Assembly (NCBI RefSeq): GCF_003586305.1 | Contig: NZ_QXJI01000001.1 | Span: 248,001-312,000 of the forward strand | DNA length: 64,000 bases | From: Cognatilysobacter tabacisoli | Lineage (GTDB): Bacteria; Pseudomonadota; Gammaproteobacteria; Xanthomonadales; Xanthomonadaceae | Reading direction: 5' to 3' | Shown: piece after piece, positions 8,492-17,840 of the stretch | How the letters are laid out: every line of letters begins with the position of its first letter | Numbering within the stretch: position 1 is the first letter of the stretch | Translations under genes and position numbers: made by a program | The notes under the pieces: generated by a model | Told to the model about the DNA's origin: nothing | The model's database searches: none | Seen by the model: the letters and a program-made list of their open reading frames with translations, nothing else

Positions 8492-9553
8492 TCAGGCGTG
8501 GTCGGCGACGTAGCGCTCGAACGCGGCCACCGCGTCGTCGACCGTGACCAGGTCCATGACGCCGTCGTGCTCGATCTTGGTGCCCCAGCCGAGGTCGGCG
8601 GCGGGCTTGCCGAGGAACCTGCGCGCCGCGTCGTCGTAGCGGTCGACACAGTAGCGGCGGTCCGAATACGGGCCGCTTCGCGCCGGGTTGCTGGCGGCGT
8701 GAAGCCCCAGCACCTTGGTGCCCATCGCATTGGCGATGTGCATCGGGCCGGAGTCCGGCGTCACCAGCAGCCGGCCGCGCTCGAGCAGCGCCGGCAGCTG
8801 CTTGAGGCTGTCCTTGCCGATCAGGTCCAGCGCGCCGGCTCGGCGCATCGACGCGAGGATCGCGTCGCCGGTGGCGCGCTCGAGGTCGCTGCGCCCACCG
8901 CACAGCACCACCCGCCAGCCGCGGTCGATCGCATGGTCGGCCAGTGCGGCGTGGCGGTCCGCACGCCAGTTGCGCCGGACGTGGCTCGAGCACGGCGAGA
9001 CGAGCATCGTCGGCACGCCGTCGTCGGGCCACTGCGCGCGCGCCCAGTCGCGGGCCTCATCGGGCACCGGCAGGTCCCAGCGCACCTGCGCCTGCCGCAG
9101 CCCCAGCGGCTCGCAGAAGCTGCCGATCGTGTCGAGCACGTGGATGCCCGGCCGCGCGGGGATGCGCTCGTTGACGAACAGCCCGTGGCCGTCCTTGGAT
9201 CGCGCGCGGTCGTAGCCGATGCGCCGCGCGGCCGGGATGAACGCGGACAGAAGGTTGGCGCGCGCCGCCACCTGCATCTGCAGCAGCGCGTCGAAGCCCC
9301 GCGCCGCACCCGGTTGCGCCTTCAGCTCGCGGCGCAGCGCGCGCATGCCGGCGAGGCCGGAGCGCTTGTCGTACTCGACGAACGTCACGCCCGGAAGGCC
9401 GGCCAGCAGCCGGTGTTCGCCCTTGCCGATCACCCAGGTCAGGTCCGCGTCGGGCCATGCGGCCTGCAGCGTGCGCACCAGCGGCACGACGTGGGTGACA
9501 TCGCCCAGCGCGGACAGCCGCAGCAGGCACAGCGAGCGGGGTGATGTGGGCAC
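8492..9553 (-). CDS. Glycosyltransferase family 9 (LPS heptosyltransferase type)
   Basis: Transfers a heptose, presumably from ADP-heptose, to the LPS inner core at the cytoplasmic face of the inner membrane. The 353-residue GT9 protein has the N-terminal RLSALGDVTHVVPLV signature, and the C-terminal donor-binding part with CGGRSDLE and TPDSGPMHIANAMG blocks. The start is taken as GTG at 9553, because the frame further upstream runs into the divergent kdkA gene and lacks family similarity. Which heptosyltransferase it is (I, II or another) cannot be told from sequence alone. Confidence 0.88.
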   Translation of the reverse strand: MPTSPRSLCLLRLSALGDVTHVVPLVRTLQAAWPDADLTWVIGKGEHRLLAGLPGVTFVEYDKRSGLAGMRALRRELKAQPGAARGFDALLQMQVAARANLLSAFIPAARRIGYDRARSKDGHGLFVNERIPARPGIHVLDTIGSFCEPLGLRQAQVRWDLPVPDEARDWARAQWPDDGVPTMLVSPCSSHVRRNWRADRHAALADHAIDRGWRVVLCGGRSDLERATGDAILASMRRAGALDLIGKDSLKQLPALLERGRLLVTPDSGPMHIANAMGTKVLGLHAASNPARSGPYSDRRYCVDRYDDAARRFLGKPAADLGWGTKIEHDGVMDLVTVDDAVAAFERYVADHA

Positions 9554-9562
9554 GTGAATTGC

Positions 9563-9568
9563 TAGACT
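9563..9568 (+). promoter_or_regulatory. -10 hexamer placed for a leaderless kdkA transcript
   Basis: TAGACT (4 of 6, with the key T-A and final T) ends 7 nt before the kdkA ATG, within the 22-bp gap separating two divergent genes. No Shine-Dalgarno sequence is visible. Confidence 0.45.
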
Positions 9569-9575
9569 CGCGGGA

Positions 9576-10325
9576 ATGACGGGGTATGACGCAACCGAGG
9601 GACTGACGCCGTTCCGCGACGAGAGCGGGTACGGCGCGATTCTGTTCGACGCCACCCGCGTGCGGCAAGCCAACCCCGAGTGGTTCTCGCCATCGTACTG
9701 GGGAACGGCCGCGCGTCCGGTCGAAAGCGGTGGGCGCGGCGGGGCGTGGTTCGTCGACGCGCCGTTCGGCCCCGCACTGCTGCGCCGCTACCTGCGCGGC
9801 GGGCTGGTCGCTCAATTCAACCGCGACCGCTACTGGTGGCACGGCGCGTCCAAGACCCGCAGCTTCGCCGAGTTCCGGCTGACCCGCGCAATGGCCGAGA
9901 AGGGCGTGCCTGTGCCCCGGCCGATCGCCGCGATGTACCGCCGCGACGGCATGCGCTACACCGCCGCGATCCTGCTCGAGCGTCTGCCCGACGTGCGTTC
10001 GCTCGCCGACCGCGCCGCCGTCGCCGGCGACGGCGCGCCGTGGGAGGAGGCCGGCCGGCTGATCGCGCGCTTCCATCGCGCCGGGCTGGACCATGCCGAC
10101 TTGAATGCGCACAACCTGCTGTTCGATCCGACCGCGCGCGGTTGGGTCATCGACCTCGACCGCGGCCAGCAGCGCATCCCCGCGACCGCGTGGCGCAAGG
10201 GCAACCTGGCGCGGCTGAAGCGCTCGCTGCTGAAGCTGCGCGGCGAACGGCCGGTGGCGGAGATCGAACGCGACTTCGAGCGCCTGCGCTCGGCCTACGA
10301 ACGGGTCTGGGAGCGGGGCACCTGA
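9576..10325 (+). CDS. kdkA: 3-deoxy-D-manno-octulosonic acid (Kdo) kinase
   Basis: Phosphorylates the Kdo residue of the LPS inner core with ATP at the cytoplasmic membrane. The 249-residue protein matches H. influenzae KdkA along its length: YRGGL and NRDRYWW region, [13 protein letters not shown], the kinase-like catalytic HADLNAHN loop at about residues 171-178, and the DLDRG metal-binding segment. Kdo phosphorylation is characteristic of LPS with a single Kdo. The stop codon overlaps the ATG of the next gene (TGATG). Confidence 0.94.
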   Translation: MTGYDATEGLTPFRDESGYGAILFDATRVRQANPEWFSPSYWGTAARPVESGGRGGAWFVDAPFGPALLRRYLRGGLVAQFNRDRYWWHGASKTRSFAEFRLTRAMAEKGVPVPRPIAAMYRRDGMRYTAAILLERLPDVRSLADRAAVAGDGAPWEEAGRLIARFHRAGLDHADLNAHNLLFDPTARGWVIDLDRGQQRIPATAWRKGNLARLKRSLLKLRGERPVAEIERDFERLRSAYERVWERGT

Positions 10326-11083
10326 TGGGCTGGCAGCTGCGACTGCAGGGCGTCGGCAACGCCTCGGCCGTGGAGCTGGGCTCGGCGATGGCGACGATCG
10401 AGCGCGACGGCCGGCCGTGGCTGACGATCGACTGCGGGGGCGAAGGCCTGACCGCGTACCTGGCGCACTACGGCCACGCACCCGAAGCGCTGTTCGTCAC
10501 CCACGCTCACCTGGACCACGTCGCCGGCTTCGAGCGACTGTTCGTCGACAGCTACTTCGCCCCGTCGCGCCGCGGCCGCGTGCGTGTGTACGTACCGGCG
10601 CCGCTGGTGCCGCTGCTGCACCGGCGCGTGGCCGACTACCCGAACCCGCTGGCCGAAGGCGGCGCGAACTTCTGGGATGCGTTCCAGCTGGTGCCGGTCG
10701 GCGATGCGTTCTGGCACGACGGCGTGCGGCTGGAGGTTTTCGCCACCCGCCACCACTGGCCGGACACGTCGTTCGGCCTGCGCCTGCACGGCAGCGTGGT
10801 GTGGACCGGGGACACCCGGCCGATTCCGGAGACGCTGGCGAAGTTCGCCGACGCCGGCGAGGTGATCGCGCACGACTGCGCGCTGCACGGCAACCCGTCG
10901 CACAGCGGCATCGACGACCTCGAGCGCGAGTACCCGCCGGCGCTGCTGCAGCGCTGCGTGCTGTACCACTACGCCAGCCGCGGGGACGGCGACGCGCTGG
11001 CGGCGCGCGGCTACCGCATCGGGCGGCCGGGCGAGGTCATCGCGCTGGCCGATACCACCGCCCCGCGCGCCGGAGCGGCGTGA
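10325..11083 (+). CDS. Metallo-beta-lactamase-fold hydrolase
   Basis: A 252-residue MBL-fold protein. The metal motif THAHLDH (residues about 59-65) is complete, and later ligands are seen at RHHWPD, WTGDTRP and the C-terminal HYAS. The shape resembles RNase Z/ElaC-like and lactonase-like hydrolases, but the substrate is not identifiable. The ATG overlaps the kdkA stop by one base, so it is probably co-translated with the LPS kinase, and moaA follows 8 bp later. Confidence 0.85.
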   Translation: MGWQLRLQGVGNASAVELGSAMATIERDGRPWLTIDCGGEGLTAYLAHYGHAPEALFVTHAHLDHVAGFERLFVDSYFAPSRRGRVRVYVPAPLVPLLHRRVADYPNPLAEGGANFWDAFQLVPVGDAFWHDGVRLEVFATRHHWPDTSFGLRLHGSVVWTGDTRPIPETLAKFADAGEVIAHDCALHGNPSHSGIDDLEREYPPALLQRCVLYHYASRGDGDALAARGYRIGRPGEVIALADTTAPRAGAA

Positions 11084-11091
11084 GCGTCCCC

Positions 11092-12093
11092 ATGCACGGG
11101 GACGCCGTCGATGCGCTCGGCCGGCCGCTGCACGACCTGCGGCTGTCGGTGATCGAGGCGTGCAATTTCCGCTGCCCGTACTGCATGCCCGCCGATCAGG
11201 TGCCGGACGACTACGGGCTCGACGCCGCGTCGCGGCTGTCGTTCAACGAAATCGAGACGCTGGTGCGCGCATTCGTGCGCCTCGGGGTGCGCAAGCTGCG
11301 CCTGACCGGTGGCGAACCGCTGCTGCGCAAGCGCCTGCCGGAGCTGGTCGCGCGCCTGGCGCGGATCGACGGACTCGACGACCTCGCGTTGACCACCAAC
11401 GGCACCTTGCTGGCGCCGCTGGCGCGGCCGCTACACGAGGCCGGGCTGCGGCGGATCACCCTCAGTCTCGATGCGCTCGATCCGGCGCTGTTCCGCGCGA
11501 TGTCGGGCGATCGCGGCGACGTGGCGACGGTGCTCGCCGGTATCGGCGCGGCGCGCGCAGCCGGGTTCGCGCCGGTCAAGCTGAACTGCGTGGTCCAGCG
11601 CGGCGTCAACGACGGCGAGGTCGAACCGCTGGTCGCGTTCGCGCGCGAGCACGGCCACGTCATGCGCTTCATCGAGTACATGGACGTCGGCAACTGCAAC
11701 GGCTGGCGGCGCGAGGGCGTCGTGCCTTCGAGCGAGCTTCGCGACCGGATCGACGCGCGCTGGCCGCTGCGGCCGCTCGACGCCAATTACCGCGGCGAAG
11801 TCGCCTCGCGCTACGCGTTCGCCGATGGCAGCGGGGAAGTGGGGTTCGTCAGCTCGGTCAATGCCCCGTTCTGCGGCGATTGCCACCGCGCCCGCATCGC
11901 GGCGGACGGCACGCTGTACACCTGCTTGTTCGCGTCCGGCGGCCAGCCGTTGCGGGCCGTCATCGGCCGGGGCGAGGCGGCGTTGGCCGCGCACGTGCAC
12001 GCGCTGTGGGCGATGCGCGCCGACCGCTACAGCGAGCTGCGCGCCACCACGCCGGAGCGCCGCAAGGTGGAGATGTTCCTCGTCGGCGGGTGA
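11092..12093 (+). CDS. moaA: GTP 3',8-cyclase MoaA (molybdenum cofactor biosynthesis)
   Basis: Radical-SAM enzyme that, with MoaC, converts GTP to cyclic pyranopterin monophosphate. The 333-residue protein has the N-terminal cluster CNFRCPYC (Cys24, Cys28, Cys31), the LTGGEPLLR motif, the C-terminal cluster cysteines in CGDCHR and YTC, and the C-terminal Gly-Gly tail needed in the active site. A GTG 12 nt upstream (11080) would overlap the preceding stop as GTGA and is a possible alternative start. Confidence 0.97.
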   Translation: MHGDAVDALGRPLHDLRLSVIEACNFRCPYCMPADQVPDDYGLDAASRLSFNEIETLVRAFVRLGVRKLRLTGGEPLLRKRLPELVARLARIDGLDDLALTTNGTLLAPLARPLHEAGLRRITLSLDALDPALFRAMSGDRGDVATVLAGIGAARAAGFAPVKLNCVVQRGVNDGEVEPLVAFAREHGHVMRFIEYMDVGNCNGWRREGVVPSSELRDRIDARWPLRPLDANYRGEVASRYAFADGSGEVGFVSSVNAPFCGDCHRARIAADGTLYTCLFASGGQPLRAVIGRGEAALAAHVHALWAMRADRYSELRATTPERRKVEMFLVGG

Positions 12094-12131
12094 CGGCACG
12101 GCGGCCTGCATCACCCGGGGCCGCGGCCTCG

Positions 12132-12137
12132 TACAAT
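12132..12137 (+). promoter_or_regulatory. -10 hexamer placed for a leaderless moaC transcript
   Basis: TACAAT (5 of 6) ends 6 nt before the moaC GTG, so initiation would fall on the GTG itself. It suggests that moaC-moaD-moaE can be transcribed separately from moaA. The -35 region is weak. Confidence 0.5.
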
Positions 12138-12143
12138 CGAGCC

Positions 12144-12632
12144 GTGAACAAGACGCCGCGCCTCACCCATCTCGACCCCGACGGGCGCCCGGCCATGGTC
12201 GACGTGTCGGCCAAGGCCGCCACGCCGCGCGAGGCCCGGGCCGAGTGCCGGGTGCGCTTTCCGGCCGCGGTGGCCGCCATGCTCCGCCGCAGCGGCCTGA
12301 AGAGCGCCAAGGGCGGCGTGGTCGACACCGCGATCATCGCCGGCACGATGGCGGTCAAGCGCACGCACGAGTTGATCCCGTTCTGCCATCCGCTGCCGAT
12401 CGACGGCGTCCGCTTCGCGATCGACTGGGACGGCGACACCGCGCTGCGGATCGAATGCACGGTGCGGACCACACATCGCACCGGCGTCGAGATGGAAGCA
12501 CTGACCGGCGCAACGATCGCCGCGCTGACCGTCTACGACATGTGCAAGGCGCTGAGCCATCGCATCGTGATTGGCCCGGCGAAGCTGGTCGCCAAACGAG
12601 GCGGCAAGCGCGACGTCGGTTCGCTGGGATGA
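12144..12632 (+). CDS. moaC: Cyclic pyranopterin monophosphate synthase MoaC
   Basis: Completes formation of cyclic pyranopterin monophosphate from the MoaA product. The 162-residue protein has the family blocks [30 protein letters not shown] and YDMCKA, with catalytic Asp132 and Lys135 in the last. GTG at 12144 is the only start giving the family N-terminus (the region up to MVDVSAKA). There is no ribosome-binding site. The stop overlaps the moaD ATG as ATGA. Confidence 0.97.
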   Translation: MNKTPRLTHLDPDGRPAMVDVSAKAATPREARAECRVRFPAAVAAMLRRSGLKSAKGGVVDTAIIAGTMAVKRTHELIPFCHPLPIDGVRFAIDWDGDTALRIECTVRTTHRTGVEMEALTGATIAALTVYDMCKALSHRIVIGPAKLVAKRGGKRDVGSLG

Positions 12633-12871
12633 GCGCGACGGTGACGGTGCTGTATTTCGCCAGCCTCCGCGACGCGGCCGGACGCGATCGCGAAGAGGTC
12701 GCCAGCGACGGCGACCTCGGCTCGCTGTACGACGCGCTGCGGGCCCGGCACGGGTTCGCCCTGCCGCGCGAGCGGCTGCGCGTGGCGGTGGACGGCGCAT
12801 TCGTGCGCTGGGACGCGCCGGTGCGCGACGGCAGCGAGGTCGCCTTCATTCCGCCGGTGTCGGGAGGCTGA
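12629..12871 (+). CDS. moaD: Molybdopterin synthase sulfur-carrier subunit MoaD
   Basis: Ubiquitin-like small subunit of molybdopterin synthase that carries the sulfur as a C-terminal thiocarboxylate. The 80-residue protein ends in PVSGG, the required Gly-Gly. The start overlaps the moaC stop by ATGA and moaE begins 2 nt after its stop, consistent with stoichiometric coupled translation. Confidence 0.95.
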   Translation: MSATVTVLYFASLRDAAGRDREEVASDGDLGSLYDALRARHGFALPRERLRVAVDGAFVRWDAPVRDGSEVAFIPPVSGG

Positions 12872-12873
12872 TC

Positions 12874-13299
12874 GTGAGGCGCTTCCGCATCGCCGACGCG
12901 CCGTTCGACGTCGCGCCGCTGCGCGCGCAGCTGCTGGACGAGCGCGCCGGCGCCTACGCCAGCTTCGAAGGCTGGGTGCGCAACCACCATGCGGGCCGCG
13001 CGGTCGGCGGACTGCGCTACGAGGCCTATCTCGAACTGGCCGAGCGCGAGGGCGGACGGATCCTCGACGAAGCGCGGTCCCGCTTCGCGATCACCGATGC
13101 GCGCTGCGTGCACCGCGTGGGCGACCTCGCGCTCGGCGAGCTGGCGGTGTGGGTCGGCGTCGGTGCGGCCCATCGCGACGCCGCGTTCGGCGCGTGCCGC
13201 TGGATCATCGACGAGGTCAAGGCGCACGTGCCGATCTGGAAGCACGAGCGCTACGCCGACGGCGATGCGCAGTGGCTTCACCCCGACGGTCCACGCTGA
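12874..13299 (+). CDS. moaE: Molybdopterin synthase catalytic subunit MoaE
   Basis: Large subunit of molybdopterin synthase, transferring sulfur from MoaD to the precursor. The 141-residue protein has GWVRNHHAG, VHRVGDL and the active-site lysines Lys116 and Lys123 in the VKAHVPIWK segment, at the same 7-residue spacing as in E. coli. The GTG at 12874 is used because it directly follows moaD and gives normal length. Confidence 0.95.
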   Translation: MRRFRIADAPFDVAPLRAQLLDERAGAYASFEGWVRNHHAGRAVGGLRYEAYLELAEREGGRILDEARSRFAITDARCVHRVGDLALGELAVWVGVGAAHRDAAFGACRWIIDEVKAHVPIWKHERYADGDAQWLHPDGPR

Positions 13300-13339
13300 G
13301 TCGGCCCGCGCGACCATTCATCCACGAGGAGGTTCACGC

Positions 13340-14362
13340 ATGTCCGTGAGTGCCCGCTGCGCCGCCGTGGCATCGCTGGCCGCTTTGCTGGCGGCTGCCG
13401 CTCCGCTTGCGGCGGCCGAACTGCTGGTCGGCAACAAGTCCGCCGACACGCTGTGGCGCCTGTCGCTGGAGGACGGCCGCCGGCTCGGCGAGATCGCCAC
13501 CGGCGACGGCCCGCACGAGGTCGTCGTCAACGGCGACGGGCGACGTGCGGTGGTGACGAATTACGGCGCGGCGACCGCGGGCAACAGCCTGACCGTCGTC
13601 GACATGGCGACAGCCACCGTGCGGACCGTGGCGCTCGGCGAGCAAGGGCGCCCGCACGGCGTGCGCTTCCTGCCCGGCGGTCAGCGCGTCGTCGTCACGA
13701 CCGAGGCGGCGCGCACGCTGGTGCTCGTCGACCTCGCCGCCGGCCGCGTGGAGCGCGCGGTCCCGATGGGCGACGGCCGCGGCCACATGGTCGCGCTGTC
13801 GGCCGATGGCCGTGCGGCCTTCGTGACCAAGATCGACAGCGGCACGCTGAGCCGCGTCGACCTCGAACGCGGCCGAAAGACGCTCGAGGCCGCCGCAGGC
13901 GCTGGCGCCGAGGGCGTGGCGGTCCATCCGCGCACCGGCGAAGTGTGGGTCAGCAACCGCGAGGCCGGCACCGTCACCGTGCACGACCCCGACACGCTGG
14001 CCATCCGGGCGACCGTGCCGAGTCCGGGCTTCCCAATCCGCGTGGTGTTCACGGACGACGGGCGCCGCGCGCTCGTGACCAACGCCCGCGCGGCCACGCT
14101 GTCGGTGGTCGATGCGAAGACCCGTCGCGTCGAGCGCAGCGTCGCGCTGGCCCGCGATGGCGCCGAGTACCGCGACACGCTGCTGGGTCGCGCGGCGCTG
14201 CCGATTGGTGTGGTCGCCGATCCCGACGGCCGCCGCGCCTACGTGGCGATCAGCGGCGGCGATGAGATCGCCGTCGTCGACCTCGATGCGGGCACGGTGA
14301 CGGCGCGATGGCCGACCGGACGCGAGCCCGACGCGCTCGCGATCGCTCCCGGTCGGGACTGA
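13340..14362 (+). CDS. Secreted YVTN/YncE-type beta-propeller protein
   Basis: A 340-residue protein with a clear Sec signal peptide (positively charged start, Ala/Leu core, cleavage near AAAAEL around residue 27). It then has about seven repeats of roughly 40 residues with the pattern NGDGRRAVVTN, ADGRAAFVTK and DGRRALVTN, typical of the YVTN/YncE beta-propeller. It likely acts in the periplasm as a binding or scaffold protein; no ligand can be assigned. A good ribosome site GAGGAGG lies upstream of the ATG. It follows moaE but is separated by 40 bp and probably is not part of the Moco pathway. Confidence 0.85.
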   Translation: MSVSARCAAVASLAALLAAAAPLAAAELLVGNKSADTLWRLSLEDGRRLGEIATGDGPHEVVVNGDGRRAVVTNYGAATAGNSLTVVDMATATVRTVALGEQGRPHGVRFLPGGQRVVVTTEAARTLVLVDLAAGRVERAVPMGDGRGHMVALSADGRAAFVTKIDSGTLSRVDLERGRKTLEAAAGAGAEGVAVHPRTGEVWVSNREAGTVTVHDPDTLAIRATVPSPGFPIRVVFTDDGRRALVTNARAATLSVVDAKTRRVERSVALARDGAEYRDTLLGRAALPIGVVADPDGRRAYVAISGGDEIAVVDLDAGTVTARWPTGREPDALAIAPGRD

Positions 14363-14448
14363 ACCGCCGGCGCGGTGTGCTGGGGCGACGGCGAGCGCGG
14401 GCGGCATGGGTCTGCGATGCGCGATTCGCGCCGCCCCGCAAAGGCGAT

Positions 14449-14552
14449 GGCCCCGCCAGCGTGACTCCGGCGCCCGAATCAGTCGATACCGTTGCTGCCT
14501 TCCGGCCCTGGCGGGGTTTTCGACCTATCGTCGCGGAGGCGCCAACGGGGCC
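14449..14552 (-). ncRNA. ffs: 4.5S signal recognition particle RNA (small bacterial type)
   Basis: On the minus strand the universally conserved helix-8 apical segment (CAGGGCCGGAAGGCAGCAA) is present near 14491-14509. The termini pair as GGCCCCG with CGGGGCC, and an inner GCCTCCG/CGGAG helix continues the rod, giving a hairpin of about 104 nt. A TTTACA box, 17 nt, and a weak TGTCCA box place a possible promoter just upstream. As in many bacteria the gene sits near dnaX and recR. The ends are estimated from base pairing and may shift by a few nt. Confidence 0.88.
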
Positions 14553-14640
14553 ACCATGGACAGTTGCGTGGAGACTTGCTGTAAAGCGTCGCGAAGCAGG
14601 TTCGCGTGGGACGTTCTGCGTGGGGCGTGGTGCTGCGGTC

Positions 14641-14733
14641 TGGCGGAGAGAGGGGGATTCGAACCCCCGAAGCGCGGTTTAGACGCTTACACACTTTCCA
14701 GGCGTGCTCCTTCAACCACTCGGACACCTCTCC
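14641..14733 (-). tRNA. tRNA-Ser(GGA), reads UCC/UCU
   Basis: A 93-nt class II tRNA with encoded CCA on the minus strand. The acceptor GGAGAGG pairs with the 3' strand with one terminal G-U. The anticodon loop CTGGAAA gives anticodon GGA, and a long variable arm and the GGGGG-TTCGAAT-CCCCC T-arm are visible. Confidence 0.97.
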
Positions 14734-14786
14734 GCACCTGGGACCACTGCCCTGAACGCGGCATCCGGCCGTTTTCAGGGTCGCAA

Positions 14787-14815
14787 AGTCTAGCCCCGGC
14801 GGGGGTTTGGAACAA
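14787..14815 (-). promoter_or_regulatory. Sigma-70 promoter of tRNA-Ser(GGA)
   Basis: On the minus strand TTGTTC and TAGACT are 17 nt apart, about 54 nt upstream of the mature tRNA 5' end. The spacing is the same as for the other tRNA-Ser promoter at 7965-7993. Confidence 0.65.
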
Positions 14816-14994
14816 GCGCGGCGCTCGCCGGGCGCGCCGGCGACGGTGCGCCGCCGGGGCGATCCGATGCGCCGTGGCACAATGCCGCATGCCTCGCCAG
14901 GCGGTCCGTGCGCTTCGCCGCAAACGCGCGCCGGCCTGCCCGGCAACGCCGAATTCCCGCCCGCTCCACGCCGCCCGACCGCGATAAGGATCCG

Positions 14995-16827
14995 ATGTCC
15001 TACCTCGTCCTCGCCCGCAAATGGCGCCCGAAGCGCTTCGCCGAACTGGTCGGGCAGGAACACGTCGTGCGCGCGCTGACCAACGCGCTCGGCACCGGTC
15101 GCGTCCACCACGCGTTCCTGTTCACCGGCACGCGCGGCGTCGGCAAGACCACCATCGCCCGGATCTTTGCGAAGTCGCTGAACTGCGAGCAGGGCACGTC
15201 GGCCGATCCGTGCGGCGAGTGCAACAGCTGCCGCGACATCGACGCCGGCCGCTTCATCGACCTGCTCGAGATCGACGCCGCGTCGAACACCGGCGTCGAC
15301 GACGTGCGCGAGGTGATCGAGAACGCGCAGTACATGCCCAGCCGCGGCCGGGTGAAGGTCTACCTGATCGACGAAGTGCACATGCTGTCGAAGGCGGCGT
15401 TCAACGCGCTGCTGAAGACGCTGGAAGAGCCGCCGGGGCACGTGAAGTTCCTGCTGGCGACGACCGACCCGCAGAAGCTGCCGGTGACCGTGCTGTCGCG
15501 CTGCCTGCAGTTCAATCTGAAGCGGCTGGACGAGGCGCAGATCAGCGGGCAGATGACCCGGATCCTCGCCGCCGAGGGCATCGATGTCGACGCCGGCGCG
15601 ATCCGCCAGCTCAGCAAGGCCGCCGACGGCAGCCTGCGCGACGGGCTGTCGCTGCTCGACCAGGCGATCGCGTACTCCGGCGCGAACACATCGGGCTCGC
15701 GGCTCGAGGACGCCGCGGTGGCGGCGATGCTCGGCACCGTCGACCGCACCCGCGTGGGCGCGCTGCTCGCCGCGCTGGCCGGCGGCGCGGGCAGCGCGGT
15801 GATGGACGAAGTCGCCGCGCTCGGCGAGTTCTCGCCGGACTGGTCCGGCGTGCTCGACGCGCTGGCCGATGCGCTGCACCGCGTGCAGGTGCGCCAGCTG
15901 GTGCCGGACGCGGCGGTCGAGGCCGATGGCGTCGACATCGATGCGCTCGCCTCGGCGCTGCGGCCCGAGCTGGTGCAGCTGTGGTACCAGATGGCGCTGC
16001 ACGGACGCCGCGACCTGCCGCTTGCGCCGAGCCCGCGCGCCGGCTTCGAGATGACCGTGCTGCGGATGCTGGCGTTCCGCCCGGCCGGCAGCGACGCGGC
16101 GACCGCCGGCAGCGGCGCGCCGGGCCGTTCGGCCGCGCCGGCCCGCGCGCCCACGGCGGCGGCATCCGACGCCAACGTTTCCGCCGCGGCGCCGCGCGTC
16201 GCGCCGACGGGGGCTGCCGCGGCGGCCGCACGCGAGCTCGCCACGCCGGCCCCGCGCGCCGCTGAACCGGCCACGCCCCCGCGCGATACGCAGCGCACGG
16301 TCGCGTCGGCCAGCACGCCGGTCGCGCCCGCGGCACGTCAACCGGCTCAAACGGCGCCCGCTCCAACCGCGCCGGCAATCTCGCTGCCGGCGGCCGACGC
16401 AGCGGCCGCTCCGAATCGCGCCGTCTACACCGGCGACATCGCCGACGCCGACGCGTGGGCCGCCCTGGTCGCCGCGAGCAACCTGCGCGGCCCGGCGCGT
16501 CTGCTGGCCGAGCACGCCGGCTTCGTCGGCTATGCCGACGGCGTGCTGCGCCTGACGCTGGGCCCGACCGACGAACACCTGCGCGGCGCGGCGATGGTCA
16601 AGCTGGTCGCCGACGCGCTCGCACCGACGCTCGGCGCGCCGCCGCAGATCCGCTTCGAGACCGCCGAGCAGCCGGTCGAATCGCTGCGCCAGCGCAGCGA
16701 CCGAGCCCGCGACGAACGCCAGGGCGCGGCCGAGCAGGCGTTCATGAGTTCCCCCGACGTGCAGCGGCTGATGTCGCAGCACGGCGCGAAGCTGGTGCCG
16801 GATTCGATCCGGCCCTTCGACGACTGA
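14995..16827 (+). CDS. dnaX: DNA polymerase III tau (gamma/tau) subunit
   Basis: Clamp-loader ATPase that organises the replisome. The 610-residue protein has Walker A GTRGVGKT at about residues 45-52, a Cys4 zinc module (CEQG, PCGEC, SC), DEVH Walker B, and the SRC sensor. An Ala/Pro-rich linker spans about residues 365-480. A C-terminal tau domain carries the polymerase/helicase contact region. The ATG at 14995 is preceded by AAGGA. I see no A-rich slippery heptamer plus pause signal in the linker boundary, so a frameshifted gamma form is not evident. Followed by ybaB and recR, the standard order. Confidence 0.97.
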   Translation: MSYLVLARKWRPKRFAELVGQEHVVRALTNALGTGRVHHAFLFTGTRGVGKTTIARIFAKSLNCEQGTSADPCGECNSCRDIDAGRFIDLLEIDAASNTGVDDVREVIENAQYMPSRGRVKVYLIDEVHMLSKAAFNALLKTLEEPPGHVKFLLATTDPQKLPVTVLSRCLQFNLKRLDEAQISGQMTRILAAEGIDVDAGAIRQLSKAADGSLRDGLSLLDQAIAYSGANTSGSRLEDAAVAAMLGTVDRTRVGALLAALAGGAGSAVMDEVAALGEFSPDWSGVLDALADALHRVQVRQLVPDAAVEADGVDIDALASALRPELVQLWYQMALHGRRDLPLAPSPRAGFEMTVLRMLAFRPAGSDAATAGSGAPGRSAAPARAPTAAASDANVSAAAPRVAPTGAAAAAARELATPAPRAAEPATPPRDTQRTVASASTPVAPAARQPAQTAPAPTAPAISLPAADAAAAPNRAVYTGDIADADAWAALVAASNLRGPARLLAEHAGFVGYADGVLRLTLGPTDEHLRGAAMVKLVADALAPTLGAPPQIRFETAEQPVESLRQRSDRARDERQGAAEQAFMSSPDVQRLMSQHGAKLVPDSIRPFDD

Positions 16828-16859
16828 CCACCCCACACACGACGCAAGCGAGAACAGAC

Positions 16860-17189
16860 ATGCGTGGAAACATCGCCCAACTGATGCAGCAGGCGCAGAA
16901 GATGCAGGAAAACCTGCAGCGCGCCCAGGAAGAGCTGGCCAAGCTCGAGGTCACCGGCAGCGCCGGCGGCGGCATGGTCAGCGTGACGCTGACCGGCCGG
17001 ATGGAGTGCCGCAAGGTGCGCATCGACCCGAGCGTGCTTGCCGATCCGGAAATGGCCGAAGACCTCGTCGCGGCCGCGTTCAACGATGCCGTCAACAAGG
17101 CCAACGCCGAGTCGCAGTCGAAGATGGGCGCCGCCACGGCCGGCATGCCGATCCCGCCGGGCATGAAGCTGCCGGGCCTGGGCTTCTGA
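16860..17189 (+). CDS. ybaB: YbaB/EbfC family nucleoid-associated protein
   Basis: A 109-residue dimeric DNA-binding protein; the family binds DNA and is nearly always between dnaX and recR. Visible are the Gln-rich helix ([14 protein letters not shown]), the [11 protein letters not shown] strand and the [10 protein letters not shown] helix. The ATG at 16860 follows the dnaX stop by 32 bp. The dnaX-ybaB-recR order is kept. Confidence 0.95.
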   Translation: MRGNIAQLMQQAQKMQENLQRAQEELAKLEVTGSAGGGMVSVTLTGRMECRKVRIDPSVLADPEMAEDLVAAAFNDAVNKANAESQSKMGAATAGMPIPPGMKLPGLGF

Positions 17190-17211
17190 TCGACCTCGCC
17201 GCGCCGACTGC

Positions 17212-17811
17212 ATGACCTCGCCGCTGCTCGAACAGCTGATCGACGCGTTCCGCGTGCTGCCCGGCGTCGGGCCCAAGTCGGCGCAGCGCATGGCCTACCA
17301 CGTGCTCGAACGCGAGCGCGCTGGCGGCCAGCGCCTCGCCGACGCGCTCGGCGCGGCGATCGAAAAGGTCGGCCACTGCGTGCGCTGCCGCGACTTTAGC
17401 GAAACGGAGGTCTGCGGCACCTGCGCGAGCGCATCGCGCGACGCGCACCTGCTGTGCGCGGTCGAGTCGCCGGCCGACCGGCTGGCGATCGAGCAGGCGA
17501 CCGGCTTCCGCGGCCTGTACTTCATCCTGCAGGGCCGGCTCAGCCCGCTGGACGGGATCGGGCCGCGCGAACTGGGCCTGGACACGCTCGCCGCGCGGCT
17601 GGCCGAAGGCGAGGTGCAGGAGCTGATCATCGCGACCAACCCGACCGTCGAGGGCGAGGCAACCGCGCACTACCTGGCCCAGCTGGCGCGCCAGCATGCG
17701 GTGCGGCCGACCCGGCTCGCGCACGGCGTCCCGCTCGGCGGCGAGCTCGAATACGTCGACCGCGGCACGCTGTCGCATGCGTTCGGCGGCCGCAGCGAGA
17801 TGGCCGACTGA
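17212..17811 (+). CDS. recR: Recombination mediator RecR
   Basis: With RecO loads RecA onto SSB-covered DNA in gap repair. The 199-residue protein has the N-terminal helix-hairpin-helix [13 protein letters not shown], a Cys4 zinc finger (Cys56, Cys59, Cys68, Cys71), a Toprim domain starting AVESPAD, and the C-terminal GGELEYVD segment. The recO gene of the same pathway is at 47.5 kb. An unusual 9-bp repeat tract begins 29 bp after the stop. Confidence 0.97.
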   Translation: MTSPLLEQLIDAFRVLPGVGPKSAQRMAYHVLERERAGGQRLADALGAAIEKVGHCVRCRDFSETEVCGTCASASRDAHLLCAVESPADRLAIEQATGFRGLYFILQGRLSPLDGIGPRELGLDTLAARLAEGEVQELIIATNPTVEGEATAHYLAQLARQHAVRPTRLAHGVPLGGELEYVDRGTLSHAFGGRSEMAD

Positions 17812-17840
17812 GCCGGCAGCCGCACGGCCGCACGTTCCAC

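Noticed and set aside
16083-16400. Possible second gene in the Ala/Pro-rich part of dnaX
   Set aside because: It is the low-complexity linker of tau, in frame with both flanking domains.
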